A stretch of DNA of 14,184 bases from an uncultured Porphyromonadaceae bacterium (GCA_900542255.1 UQMR01000058.1:1-14184); one strand, 5' to 3'. Numbered from the stretch's first letter, positions 1 to 8,293 are shown. Notes: generated by a model from the sequence alone, not told the origin. A program made the numbers and translations.

Positions 1-376
1 CGCCGGCATCGCCCTCGTAGTCGGGATTGGCTGTCAACGAGGTTTCGCTCTCCAACTTTAACCCCGCCGGGAGTGCCGCCTTATAGACATCGCCCACAGA
101 GCAAAGGTAATACTCGGCAATCCACTCCCAGAACCTGATTTGGGGATATAACAGAATAGGCTGCTCGTCGAGCAAGGTGCTTATCTCTTTTACCTCATAG
201 CCCTCGGGCTCGGTATCGTGCAAAACGGCTACGATGGCCGTATAGTATTTGGAACGCCCGAAAGGCACCACGACGCGATGCCCTTGCCGCAGTATGCCCT
301 GCATGTTGCCGGGGATACGGTAGGTAAAATATTTATACAATGGCAGAGGCAGTATTACGTCGGCAAATCGGTTCAT
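1..376 (-). CDS. priA: Primosomal protein N' (replication restart helicase PriA), N-terminal part, truncated by the window edge
   Basis: The minus strand from 376 is open to the window edge and gives 125 residues. They begin MNRFADVILPLPLYKYFTYR, continue with RQGHRVVVPFGRSKYY, and later contain EYYLCSVGDVYKAALPAGLK. This is the typical start of PriA: its N-terminal DNA-binding domain, which recognises the 3' end of the leading strand at stalled forks. PriA is a superfamily 2 helicase that reloads the replicative helicase after fork collapse. The helicase motifs and zinc-binding cysteines would lie beyond position 1. The ATG at 376 is chosen because the homology begins within a few residues of it, and the two ATGs just upstream (387 and 390) are out of frame. 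A consensus Bacteroidota promoter lies about 27 bases upstream. The gene diverges from the exporter operon. Identification rests on recalled family sequence, and the visible part shows no frame damage. Confidence 0.88.
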   Translation of the reverse strand, partial: MNRFADVILPLPLYKYFTYRIPGNMQGILRQGHRVVVPFGRSKYYTAIVAVLHDTEPEGYEVKEISTLLDEQPILLYPQIRFWEWIAEYYLCSVGDVYKAALPAGLKLESETSLTANPDYEGDAG

Positions 377-402
377 CTCAATTTCATCATGCAATTACTT
401 TA

Positions 403-433
403 CAAAGATACGACAAGCCGGGGGCAGAAACAA
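403..433 (-). promoter_or_regulatory. Promoter of priA
   Basis: Reading the minus strand, TTG (433-431) is followed by a 20-base spacer and then TATCTTTG (410-403). This matches the Bacteroidota -33/-7 consensus (TTTG, 19-21 bases, TAnnTTTG). The predicted transcript start is near 396-398, giving a leader of about 20 bases before the ATG at 376. Confidence 0.7.
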
Positions 434-893
434 GTTTGAGCCTTGAATTATGCCAAGACAAAACTCAACTTTTCGAAAATGCAGTTACCGAAGAGAGTAG
501 GAAACAGGATGAAATAATAAGCACTTCCGATTTTTGCCAAGAGGTGTTGCCTCGTACGAGTTTTCTACGGTTCATTACACATTGACCGAAAAATCTTTTT
601 GGCCACTTATCCGTTAAGTTGCATGTACAATAATTATACATACAATTATATAGGTGATATTTAGCGATATACACACAAACGCAGTACCATATCACAGCTT
701 CTGCAAAGTTTATATCATCACACAAAATTGCCTCGGACTACTTACTATTATTCACTTTCCGACCTCAATTCATACATCTAAAACCCATCCTACAATATTT
801 TACGCAATGGTTTACGCTTTTTATTCATATGACGAGTTCATCACTTAAAAGAGATTCACAAAAATTTTCTTTTTATAATTGCATAATAAATAG
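434..893. other. AT-rich intergenic spacer with no supported gene
   Basis: About 460 bases between the priA promoter and the next promoter-like site. The open frames here (for example minus 465-725 and plus 654-848) are short, have unusual composition with many Cys, Tyr and Ile, show no recognisable motif, and lack the codon use of the flanking genes. No tRNA, rRNA or CRISPR repeat was seen. Base composition falls sharply compared with neighbouring genes. The region could hold regulatory sites or an undetected small RNA, but nothing specific can be supported. Confidence 0.5.
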
Positions 894-921
894 TTGCATA
901 TATAATAAAATAATATCTTTG
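894..921 (+). promoter_or_regulatory. Promoter-like element upstream of the exporter operon
   Basis: TATCTTTG at 914-921 is a perfect Bacteroidota -7 match. A TTG at 894-896 lies 17 bases upstream, somewhat short of the usual 19-21, so the -33 element is weak. The predicted start is near 927. It could drive the possible small ORF at 942-1073, or the exporter operon through a leader of about 280 bases. No better -7 match was seen between here and 1207. Confidence 0.5.
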
Positions 922-941
922 TGCCCTCTAACAGATGACGC

Positions 942-1073
942 ATGACAAATAAAAACTTTTTGCATCGGACATTTGTTCCAACAAGACATTACAGATATAT
1001 AGTATTAAAGGGAAAACAGCGATACAACTATCTAAAAGATACATATAAATTCTTTTATGGACACATCTTATAG
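942..1073 (+). CDS. Possible small ORF, 43 residues, unknown function
   Basis: An ATG at 942 opens a 43-codon frame ending in TAG at 1071-1073. The product is strongly basic and aromatic, with six Tyr and four Phe; stretches include TRHYRYIVLKGKQRYNYLKD. It has no signal peptide or hydrophobic segment. The support is positional: the start lies about 15 bases after the predicted start of the TATCTTTG promoter, a typical leader length here. Against it, codon use is AT-rich like the surrounding spacer, no family is recognised, and a frame of this length can arise by chance. If real, it could be a free-standing small protein or a leader peptide for the exporter operon. Confidence 0.25.
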   Translation: MTNKNFLHRTFVPTRHYRYIVLKGKQRYNYLKDTYKFFYGHIL

Positions 1074-1165
1074 CTCCATTCAAGCATTACAGGGTCACAA
1101 TACGCTGCAACATCTGAATAAATATGTTACAACTCGTGTCGCGCACAAAAAAGCAATATTCGTTA

Positions 1166-1198
1166 AATAGTAAACTATTGTATTTATAATTAATAGTT
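1166..1198. promoter_or_regulatory. Inverted repeats just before the exporter operon, possible operator
   Basis: Three copies of one short element alternate in orientation: AATAG (1166-1170), CTATT (1175-1179) and AATAG (1192-1196). The outer pair extends to AACTATT (1173-1179) and AATAGTT (1192-1198), a perfect 7-bp inverted repeat with a 12-base spacer. The site ends 8 bases before the start codon at 1207. That suits a repressor operator or a hairpin over the translation start. AT-rich spacers give such repeats by chance fairly often, and no regulator gene is adjacent. Confidence 0.3.
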
Positions 1199-1206
1199 AT
1201 GTTGAT

Positions 1207-2631
1207 ATGACAAAAGAACAATTATTCAAGGCATGGAGTTTTGTTGTTATTTTCGGCCTGACAGGATGGCATTGCACTCTTTCAGCCCAAGAACCGCTTT
1301 CGCTCGACTCTTGCCGAAACATGGCCTTACGCAACAATAAATCGCTGCAAATTGCCGACGAAGTTGTTACACAAGCGGCTTACACCCGCAAAGCGGCTCG
1401 CGGAGCATACTTGCCATCGATAGACTTCACAGGAGCCTACATTTACAATCAAAAAGATATACAGCTGGTAGATGTCGATGCGCTACGCTCGGCCATCGGA
1501 GGACTGGGTATTCCGTCATCGTGGGCTTCGGCAATCATACCCGACGACTTGCTGGAATTCGACACACACCACGTCGGCGTGGGAGCAGTAACGGTCACGC
1601 AACCCGTATTTCTCGGCGGCAAAATAAAGGCCATCAACGACTTAGCAAGCCAAGCCGAGAAATTGGCCGGTTCACAACGCCGTCTTACAGAAGAAAACGT
1701 GATAACATCGGTCGACGACGCTTACTGGTTGGTCGTTTCGTTAGAACAGAAAAAACGATTAGCAAAGAATTTCGTTGCTCTTGTAGACACCCTCCATCGC
1801 AACGTAGCCGCAATGGTAGCCGATGGCGTTGCCACACGCAGCGACGAGCTTACGGTCAGCGTCGCCCTCAATGAAGCCGAAATAGCACTTGTCAAGGTCG
1901 AGAACGGTTTGTCGCTATCGCGTATGTTGCTGGCACAACTGTGCGGCATGCCTTTGGATAGCGATTTTGTACTGCAAGACGTCGTACAGACAGATACCGC
2001 AACAACAGAGAATACACCTATACCGCTGATAGATATGGAGAACGTTTATGGGAACCGTGAAGAGCTGAAAAGTCTTGGTTATCTCACACACATGGCCGAG
2101 GCACAACAACGCATGGCTCTATCAACCTTGCTGCCATCGGTAGCGGTTGTGGGAGCATATACCTTCAACAAGCCCAATCTCTATAACGGTTTCAAGACCG
2201 ACTTCGACGGCATGTTCCGTGTTGGAGTAGTCTTGCGTGTACCCATTTTTCACTGGGGAACGGACTTTTACCGTTATAAAGCCTCGCATAGCGCAACGGT
2301 AATTACCCGTATCGAGACCGAAGCTGCCAAAGAGAGGATAGAGTTACAGGTCAACCAAGCCGCCTATCGCCTTAGCGAAGCGATAAAAACCTACCACATG
2401 ACCTGCCGCAATACCGACAATGCAAGCGACAACCTGCACAATGCACAGCTTTCGTTTAGTGAAGGAGTTTATACCACAAGCGATGTGCTTGCCGCACAAG
2501 TTGCGTGGGAAAAAGCCCAAACCGAAAAAATAGACGCCTATATATCGGTACAAATAAGCCACGCCGCCATGGAAAGGGCGTTGGGAGAAACACAATATGG
2601 CGAAAACAGAGTAAAACCGAATAAACAATAG
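1207..2631 (+). CDS. TolC-family outer-membrane efflux protein
   Basis: The product has 474 residues, the usual size for TolC-type channel-tunnels, which trimerise in the outer membrane and extend a helical barrel into the periplasm. Residues 1-27 look like a signal peptide (hydrophobic core, then LSA before QEP). There is no clear lipobox. The mature start LSLDSCRNMALRNNKSLQIA is the characteristic first helix of each TolC repeat. The pattern AAYTRKAARGAYLPSIDFTG (58-77) and the later QQRMALSTLLPSVAVVGAY mark the transition from helix to beta-barrel in the two internal repeats. The C-terminal half has the expected long helices. It is the first gene of a four-gene operon: the membrane-fusion protein starts 2 bases after its stop. 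It probably forms the outer-membrane exit for substrates moved by the two ABC-2 permeases. The substrate is unknown. Confidence 0.9.
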   Translation: MTKEQLFKAWSFVVIFGLTGWHCTLSAQEPLSLDSCRNMALRNNKSLQIADEVVTQAAYTRKAARGAYLPSIDFTGAYIYNQKDIQLVDVDALRSAIGGLGIPSSWASAIIPDDLLEFDTHHVGVGAVTVTQPVFLGGKIKAINDLASQAEKLAGSQRRLTEENVITSVDDAYWLVVSLEQKKRLAKNFVALVDTLHRNVAAMVADGVATRSDELTVSVALNEAEIALVKVENGLSLSRMLLAQLCGMPLDSDFVLQDVVQTDTATTENTPIPLIDMENVYGNREELKSLGYLTHMAEAQQRMALSTLLPSVAVVGAYTFNKPNLYNGFKTDFDGMFRVGVVLRVPIFHWGTDFYRYKASHSATVITRIETEAAKERIELQVNQAAYRLSEAIKTYHMTCRNTDNASDNLHNAQLSFSEGVYTTSDVLAAQVAWEKAQTEKIDAYISVQISHAAMERALGETQYGENRVKPNKQ

Positions 2632-2633
2632 AG

Positions 2634-3632
2634 ATGAAAACCAAAAGACAGAAAAACGGTATGGCTATCGGTCTGATAGCTCTTGTTTCACTTTTTATTA
2701 TAGTATCATTGATAGGGCTTTTCCTGTTGCATCCTGCGCCCCAAATATTGCAAGGACAGGTAGAAGCCACACAAATACGCATATCGGGGAAACTCCCAGG
2801 CAGAGTAGCCGAATTTATGGTCGAGGAGGGTCAGTATGTCGAGGCCGGCGATACGCTGGTACATATATATTCACCTATGGCAGAAGCCCAACTATTCTCT
2901 GCGAATGCCTTGCGGGCTGCGGCCAGTGCTGAAAACAACAAGGTAGATGCCGGTACACGGTCAGAAATGATACGTATGGCGCACGACATGTTATTGCAAT
3001 CGCAGGCGGCTCTCGAGATAGCCCATAAGACTTATATGCGCATGCAATCGCTCTACGACAAGGGCGTAGTTTCGGAACAAAAACGTGATGAAGCGCAGGC
3101 GGCATACCTTATGGCTCAAGCCTCTGAAAGTGCAGCGCGCTCACAATACGAAATGGCTATGAAAGGGGCGCGCGAAGAAGACCGCAAAGCGGCTGCCGCC
3201 ATGCTCGAAGCTGCCGATGGCAGCGTGGCGGAGGTAGAGGCTTTACTCGAAGACTCGTACCTTACAGCCCCGAGCGCCGGTATCGTGAGTGAAATATTCC
3301 CTTGCGTGGGCGAATTGGTAAGCATCGGTGCTCCAGTCATGAACTTAACGAAAATCGACGACATGTGGGTCTCATTCAACGTCCGTGAAGATTTATTACA
3401 AGATTTTCCCGTGGGGGCGCAGTTACAAGCCAGCATTCCAGCCCTTGGAAACAAGAAAGTCGTTTTACAGGTCTTTCATGTAAAAGATATGGGCTCCTAT
3501 GCGGTATGGCGTGCCACCAAGGTGACAGGAGAATACGATGCCAAGACTTTCAACGTAAAGGCGCGACCGCTATCGTCCATAGAGGGATTGTACCCGGGTA
3601 TGTCGGTTTTGATGGAAGAAAAAGAGCGATGA
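2634..3632 (+). CDS. HlyD-family periplasmic adaptor (membrane-fusion protein)
   Basis: The product has 332 residues. A single hydrophobic segment at about 11-32 anchors it in the inner membrane. Residues 39-80 form the first half of a lipoyl-like domain (GKLPGRVAEFMVEEGQYVEA). Residues 81-207 are Ala-, Glu- and Gln-rich and predicted to form a long coiled-coil hairpin. Residues 208-240 give the second lipoyl half (YLTAPSAGIVSEIFP). A beta-barrel region follows to about 325, including the typical GLYPGMSV near the end. Such proteins bridge an inner-membrane transporter to TolC. The start lies 2 bases after the TolC stop, and the last 4 bases (ATGA, 3629-3632) overlap the next gene, so translation is probably coupled. 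It resembles the YhiI/YbhG type that works with ABC-2 permeases rather than RND pumps. Confidence 0.9.
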   Translation: MKTKRQKNGMAIGLIALVSLFIIVSLIGLFLLHPAPQILQGQVEATQIRISGKLPGRVAEFMVEEGQYVEAGDTLVHIYSPMAEAQLFSANALRAAASAENNKVDAGTRSEMIRMAHDMLLQSQAALEIAHKTYMRMQSLYDKGVVSEQKRDEAQAAYLMAQASESAARSQYEMAMKGAREEDRKAAAAMLEAADGSVAEVEALLEDSYLTAPSAGIVSEIFPCVGELVSIGAPVMNLTKIDDMWVSFNVREDLLQDFPVGAQLQASIPALGNKKVVLQVFHVKDMGSYAVWRATKVTGEYDAKTFNVKARPLSSIEGLYPGMSVLMEEKER

Positions 3633-4810
3633 AAACCATACATTCGCAAAGCCGTGCATTGTGGAGCACCATGTGTAGGGAAGTGTACCGTATTATCGGT
3701 TCACCAGTATGCCTTATCTGCATGATAGGCATGCCGCTTTTCGCCTTTCTCTTTTTCCTTTCCATGATGAACAACGGATTGCCGGAGAAATTGCCTGTGG
3801 CTGTTGTAGACTTGGACAACAGTGCTTCATCACGCAATTTTGTCAGACAACTTGCCTCACAGCAACAGGTAAACATAGTCAGCGAACCCCAAAGTTTCAC
3901 TGCGGCACGCGAAGCCATGCAACGCAATGAGATTTTCGGGTTTCTTGTTATTCCTCCACGTTTCGAAGAGTTGACCATGGCAGCGCATCAGCCCGAAATA
4001 TCATTTTATACGAATAATGCCTATTTCATCCCGGGCTCGTTGCTGTACAAGAGCTTCAAGACAATGTCGGTGCTTGCATCGGGCGCCGTAGTGAGCCATG
4101 TACTTACTTCGACAGGTGTGCCGGAAACGAATATCAAACCGTTGTTGCAACCTATTGCCCCAGAGATGCACCCGATAGGCAATCCATGGCTCAATTACTC
4201 CATATACCTCAATAATTCGTTCATACCCGCTACCATACAACTCATGGTGCTGATGGTCACGATATACAGCATAGGCATAGAGATAAAACGCGGTACTTCG
4301 CGTCGTTGGATGCGTACAGCAGGCGACTCCATCGTAATAGCCATGACAGGGAAACTTCTGCCGCAAACATGTATATTTGCCGCCGTGGGAGTGCTGGGGC
4401 AAAGTATTCTCTACGGATTCTTGCACTTCCCGTTGCATTGTCCGGCATGGCACATGATTTTTGCCATGATACTGCTCATCATCGCCTCACAAGGGCTGGC
4501 GGTCATACTACTCAGTTTTGCGCCCTCGTTGCGCGTAGGATTCAGCGCCGCCGCAGTCATAGGCATACTTTCTTTTTCATTGGGAGGTTTTTCTTTTCCC
4601 GTATCATCGATGTATGCACCATTCAAAATGCTCTCCAACTTGATACCCGTACGACACTATTTCCTCATATATGCCTCACAAGCACTTAACGGGTATCCGC
4701 TCTACTATTGTCGCTGGCACTATGTAGCATTTATCTGTTTTGCCGTAGCATCGATTGTGTTGTTACCACGACTGAAACAAGCTCTGCTTCACCCCCGGTA
4801 TGAACCTTGA
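3629..4810 (+). CDS. ABC-2 family export permease (first of two)
   Basis: With the start at 3629 the product has 393 residues. An upstream in-frame ATG at 3506 would lie inside the HlyD gene, so the ATGA overlap start is preferred. Topology is that of YhhJ/YbhR-type permeases: one membrane segment at about 24-46, then a large extracytoplasmic domain (about 50-190) with the hallmark LPVAVVDLDNSASSRNFVRQ and NEIFGFLVIPPRFEE, then five hydrophobic segments (about 195-217, 243-263, 277-299, 303-325, 364-380). The sequence GGFSFPVSSM before the last segments, followed by SNLIPVRHYFLIY, is typical of the family. It would form an inner-membrane channel half with the next gene product. ABC-2 permeases normally need an ATPase, and none is encoded here. 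The next gene starts 12 bases downstream. Confidence 0.88.
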   Translation: MKTIHSQSRALWSTMCREVYRIIGSPVCLICMIGMPLFAFLFFLSMMNNGLPEKLPVAVVDLDNSASSRNFVRQLASQQQVNIVSEPQSFTAAREAMQRNEIFGFLVIPPRFEELTMAAHQPEISFYTNNAYFIPGSLLYKSFKTMSVLASGAVVSHVLTSTGVPETNIKPLLQPIAPEMHPIGNPWLNYSIYLNNSFIPATIQLMVLMVTIYSIGIEIKRGTSRRWMRTAGDSIVIAMTGKLLPQTCIFAAVGVLGQSILYGFLHFPLHCPAWHMIFAMILLIIASQGLAVILLSFAPSLRVGFSAAAVIGILSFSLGGFSFPVSSMYAPFKMLSNLIPVRHYFLIYASQALNGYPLYYCRWHYVAFICFAVASIVLLPRLKQALLHPRYEP

Positions 4811-4822
4811 AAACCTGCAATC

Positions 4823-6070
4823 ATGAAAATAACGAAAAAGATATGGCCTATACTGCGACGCACGTGTGCCGATATTTATTATATCTGGCGCAAAGAGTAT
4901 AAAATGGTATTCAGCGACGCCGGTGTGTTGGTGTTTTTCTTTTTGCTTACTTTGGCATACCCGCTTTTGTATGCAGCAATATATAACCCCGAAGTGGTAC
5001 GTGATGTTCCCATCGTAGTCGTCGATGATAACCGCAGCGCATTGAGCCGTCAGCTGGTGCGCAACCTCGACGCTTCACCCAACGTAAAGGTAATATCATA
5101 TTGCGCCAATATTGCCGAAGCAAGGCAAATGATGATGAAAACAGAGTGCTACGGCATCCTGCATATACCACAAGACTTCAACACGGACATCGTTCGAGGC
5201 ACCCAAGGAGTGGTAGAATTCTATTCGGATATGAGCCTCCTCATCAACTACAAGAATTTTCTCATGGCGCTTACCGACGTTACCATGGACTTGGGAGGAG
5301 AGTTGCGAAGCGCCGCCTTGCCCATAGGAGTCTCGCAATCGCTGACCGATATTGCGAGCAACCCTATTCCCTATGCTTCGATAACGATGTACAATCCCGA
5401 ATCGGGATTTGCCTCGTTTCTCATCCCGGCGGTGTTGGTTCTCGTATTACAACAGAGTATCATACTCGGTCTGGGAATGTTGGCAGGAGGTATCAGAGAG
5501 GACAATACACTACATCTCTATTACGATGGCCGCGAACATGTGCACAATAGCGTGCTGCACCTCATCGTGGGCAAGGCATTATGTTATTGCAGCTTGTATA
5601 TTTTTAACATCGTCTACCTTTTCCATTTCATACCATGGCTATTCGGCTACCCGCAGTTGGGAAATCAATGGGAGATATACACCTTTGCATTACCGTTGTT
5701 GCTCTCATCCATATTCTTAGGTATGACGCTCTCAGGGTTGGTGCGCGAACGAGAAGCCTCGTTTTTACTCTTTGTCTTCACATCGGTTATTTTCATCTTC
5801 CTCTCGGGTATCGTGTGGCCGCGGTATGCCATGCCTGCTGCATGGCAATGGCTGGGAGCATTGGTACCATCGACATGGGGTGTAGAGGGCTTTGTACAGA
5901 TGAACACTACCGGGGCCTCTTTACAACAGATGACACGGCCTTATGTGGCACTGTGGATATTGACGGCCATCTACTCTGTCACGGCATACGCTACTTACCG
6001 CCACTGGATTTCGCACGACATGCAGCTCGGAAACAAAGGCATCATGGATGCTTTGCACGACGAAGTGTAA
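4823..6070 (+). CDS. ABC-2 family export permease (second of two)
   Basis: The product has 415 residues and the same topology as the preceding gene. There is a membrane segment at about 34-53, an extracytoplasmic domain (about 55-195) with VRDVPIVVVDDNRSALSRQL and ECYGILHIPQDF, and five hydrophobic segments (about 197-222, 248-270, 287-305, 312-332, 374-392). FLSGIVWPRYAMPAAWQWLG and LVPSTWGVEGFVQMN match the conserved end of ABC-2 exporters. Overall it is clearly diverged from its neighbour, so the pair probably forms a heterodimer rather than reflecting a recent duplication. It is the last gene of the operon; a weak hairpin and then a new promoter follow. The substrate cannot be told; drugs, lipids or peptides are all possible. 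Confidence 0.88.
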   Translation: MKITKKIWPILRRTCADIYYIWRKEYKMVFSDAGVLVFFFLLTLAYPLLYAAIYNPEVVRDVPIVVVDDNRSALSRQLVRNLDASPNVKVISYCANIAEARQMMMKTECYGILHIPQDFNTDIVRGTQGVVEFYSDMSLLINYKNFLMALTDVTMDLGGELRSAALPIGVSQSLTDIASNPIPYASITMYNPESGFASFLIPAVLVLVLQQSIILGLGMLAGGIREDNTLHLYYDGREHVHNSVLHLIVGKALCYCSLYIFNIVYLFHFIPWLFGYPQLGNQWEIYTFALPLLLSSIFLGMTLSGLVREREASFLLFVFTSVIFIFLSGIVWPRYAMPAAWQWLGALVPSTWGVEGFVQMNTTGASLQQMTRPYVALWILTAIYSVTAYATYRHWISHDMQLGNKGIMDALHDEV

Positions 6071-6096
6071 AATGATTATATATAATTTTCATATAC

Positions 6097-6117
6097 AAAA
6101 GCATAAACTTTGCTTTT
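6097..6117 (+). terminator. Weak candidate terminator after the exporter operon
   Basis: A 7-bp stem (AAAAGCA at 6097-6103, TGCTTTT at 6111-6117) with a 7-base loop lies 27 bases after the stop and runs into a T-rich stretch. It is mostly A-T, so termination here is plausible but weak. Confidence 0.35.
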
Positions 6118-6172
6118 TGTTTCAATATTTACAAGCAAGCGACATCTTGATTGTACAAAATATGTAAACATC

Positions 6173-6203
6173 TTTGCAGAGTTCTCAACTTTCATTATAT
6201 TTG
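6173..6203 (+). promoter_or_regulatory. Promoter of the nuclease pair
   Basis: TTTG (6173-6176), a 19-base spacer and TATATTTG (6196-6203) match the full Bacteroidota consensus. The predicted start near 6210 leaves a leader of about 24 bases before the ATG at 6234. It probably drives both nuclease genes. Confidence 0.75.
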
Positions 6204-6233
6204 TAGTCTTTTCATTTATCAAAAACTGTATTT

Positions 6234-8285
6234 ATGATGGACAGAAAGAGGTTCTATTTAATAGGCATTGCGCTCGTATCAAGCGCATTCCTTTCGATTG
6301 CCGAAGTGCCCGCAGGATACTACGACTCTGCTGTTGGCAAAAGCGGCAACGCCTTGCAAAAGGCTCTCTCAAACCTTATTGGAGACAGGGAGCTGGGATA
6401 TGATAATCTATGGGAAGCATACCGCACAACCGACCGCCGCGACGACGGAAAAGTATGGGATATGTATTCGTCGACCACCGACTTTGTTTTTGGCTCTGAC
6501 CAATGTGGCGGTTATTCTCGCGAGGGCGATTGTTACAATCGCGAGCACTCGGTACCGAAAAGCTGGTTAGGCGGAAACAAATACTCTGATGCACACGTGG
6601 TAGTTCCTACTGACGGATATGTCAACAACCGTCGGAGCAATATGCCTTTTGGCGAAGTAGGCTCTACGAGCTATGTATCGAACGGTGGTTTTTCGCGAGT
6701 AGGCACATGTTCTGTGGCGGGCTACTCGGGTACAGTTTTTGAACCTGCCGACGAGTATAAAGGCGATTTTGCACGCATCTATTTCTATATGGCGACACGC
6801 TATACCACCGAATGCGGCGGTTGGAGCGGCGAAGGTTCTTCGGTATTCAGCGGCTCTTTCCCCTACCTGAAAGATTGGACGCGCGAAATGATGCTGCGCT
6901 GGCACCGGGAGGACCCTGTGAGCGAGAAAGAGGTCAACCGCAATGATGCCGTATACCAGTTACAGGGGAACCGCAACCCCTTCATAGACTATCCGGAGCT
7001 GGTTGATTTGATTTTCGGCGAACAGACATCGACGCCTTTCACACCGGGTGCAACGGCATATATAGAGTCGCCCGCAGCAGGCAGCACCATAGAGGTAGGC
7101 ACAGTAGTATTGGGCACAGCGCAATCGTCGGCTACGAAGACAGTTGCTTTGCGAGGGTATAATCTTTCGGGCAACATCACCCTGTCGCTCTCGGGTACAA
7201 ACGCAGCATACTTTTCTCTGTCGCAAAACACAGTCGATGGAGAGGCTGTCAATAACGGCGTATCGATAGATGTAACCTATACACCGACGGTTGTCGGTAC
7301 ACATACGGCGACACTTGTCTTGTCGGGAGGCGGCTTGACCGTTTCACACAATGTACCCCTGTCGGGTACGGCACGTGAAGGATTTGCCGCTTTGTCCGCT
7401 ACGGAGATTAATGAAAATTCATTCATGGCACAGTGGTCGGCACACTCGCAAGCGACCGATTATGAGTTGTCGGTATGGCATGTCGAAAGCGGTACTTCTG
7501 TTGAAGAACAAATATTGATAGACGAGACATTTACAGCCGCTCCGGATTGGGAGACATCGGGTTATACGAACATAGAAAACGAAGGCCTGCGATTGGCTTC
7601 GGGTAGCGATAACGGCTCGATAACAACTCCTCCGCTCGATTTGTCTGGTACGCCTGCAACGCTTATAGTGACTTGCTCACCGTACAGAAGCAGCGACAAC
7701 TCGCACCTCTATGTATCGGTAGACGGCACGCAAGTAGCCGATGTAGACTGCTCGGCCGGCGAGGTGACCGAAACGATTACCTTACCCGTGGCTACAACGG
7801 CATCGACGGTAACATTGCTGGCCAAAAAAGGTGCCCGCGTATATCTGAAACATGTAATCATCAAGAAGGGTGGCGGCGCTACGCTGGAACTCGTGGAGGG
7901 ATACCCCCGCCATGTAGGTAACGTATTGCAATACAAGGTAACAGGGCTGAGCGAACAACAAGAGTACCGTTACAGCGTGAAGGCTTACAACGGCGAGACG
8001 CTGCTCGATGAGTCGAACATCGTAGAGGTAAGCACCTCGTTAGCCACGACAGAGAAACTCACCATGCCCGACGGCTTGTATGTATATGCCTACGGTGGCA
8101 AGATATATGTAGATGGAGCACCGGCAGACGCCCGTCTCTATTATTATAGTATCGACGGCAGATTGTGCGGAACGCGCACCTTACACGCTCAACGCGAGAG
8201 TGTAATGCCTGCCAAAGAAGGAATTTATATTGTACAAATCGTTACATCGAGCGGCAGCTTTGCCACACGTGTAATGGTACATTAA
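6234..8285 (+). CDS. Secreted endonuclease I-family nuclease with Ig-like, split FnIII and T9SS-like C-terminal domains
   Basis: The product has 683 residues. Residues 1-23 are a signal peptide. Residues 24-262 form an endonuclease I domain (beta-beta-alpha-metal nuclease, cutting DNA or RNA without strong sequence preference). Key residues are Glu104-His105 in NREHSVPKSW, the His being the likely general base, and Asn131 in the stretch VNNRRSN, a likely metal ligand. The family ending WHREDPVSEKEVNRND and QGNRNPFIDYPEL is intact. Cys91, Cys100, Cys159 and Cys194 could form disulfides. An Ig-like domain (about 272-379) follows. Next is a fibronectin-III domain (about 383-602) that seems to be interrupted at about 424-548 by a jelly-roll or adhesin-like segment. 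Residues 603-683 resemble a T9SS type A sorting domain (ending GIYIVQI and TRVMVH). The start could instead be the second Met at 6237. A paralogue follows after 8 bases. It probably degrades extracellular nucleic acids for nutrients or matrix turnover. Confidence 0.88.
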   Translation: MMDRKRFYLIGIALVSSAFLSIAEVPAGYYDSAVGKSGNALQKALSNLIGDRELGYDNLWEAYRTTDRRDDGKVWDMYSSTTDFVFGSDQCGGYSREGDCYNREHSVPKSWLGGNKYSDAHVVVPTDGYVNNRRSNMPFGEVGSTSYVSNGGFSRVGTCSVAGYSGTVFEPADEYKGDFARIYFYMATRYTTECGGWSGEGSSVFSGSFPYLKDWTREMMLRWHREDPVSEKEVNRNDAVYQLQGNRNPFIDYPELVDLIFGEQTSTPFTPGATAYIESPAAGSTIEVGTVVLGTAQSSATKTVALRGYNLSGNITLSLSGTNAAYFSLSQNTVDGEAVNNGVSIDVTYTPTVVGTHTATLVLSGGGLTVSHNVPLSGTAREGFAALSATEINENSFMAQWSAHSQATDYELSVWHVESGTSVEEQILIDETFTAAPDWETSGYTNIENEGLRLASGSDNGSITTPPLDLSGTPATLIVTCSPYRSSDNSHLYVSVDGTQVADVDCSAGEVTETITLPVATTASTVTLLAKKGARVYLKHVIIKKGGGATLELVEGYPRHVGNVLQYKVTGLSEQQEYRYSVKAYNGETLLDESNIVEVSTSLATTEKLTMPDGLYVYAYGGKIYVDGAPADARLYYYSIDGRLCGTRTLHAQRESVMPAKEGIYIVQIVTSSGSFATRVMVH

Positions 8286-8293
8286 AAAAGTCG

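Noticed and set aside
465..725. 86-codon open frame on the minus strand in the spacer after priA
   Set aside because: Unusual Cys- and Tyr-rich composition, no motif, no promoter at the right place, and codon use unlike neighbouring genes.
654..848. 64-codon plus-strand frame in the same spacer
   Set aside because: Low-complexity AT-rich translation with no recognisable feature and no promoter close upstream.
3506..3628. Longer N-terminal extension of the first ABC-2 permease
   Set aside because: It would lie wholly inside the HlyD gene; the ATGA overlap start at 3629 gives the normal family N-terminus.
8165..8293. Longer N-terminal extension of the second nuclease
   Set aside because: It overlaps the end of the first nuclease in another frame and would bury the signal peptide 43 residues inside the protein.
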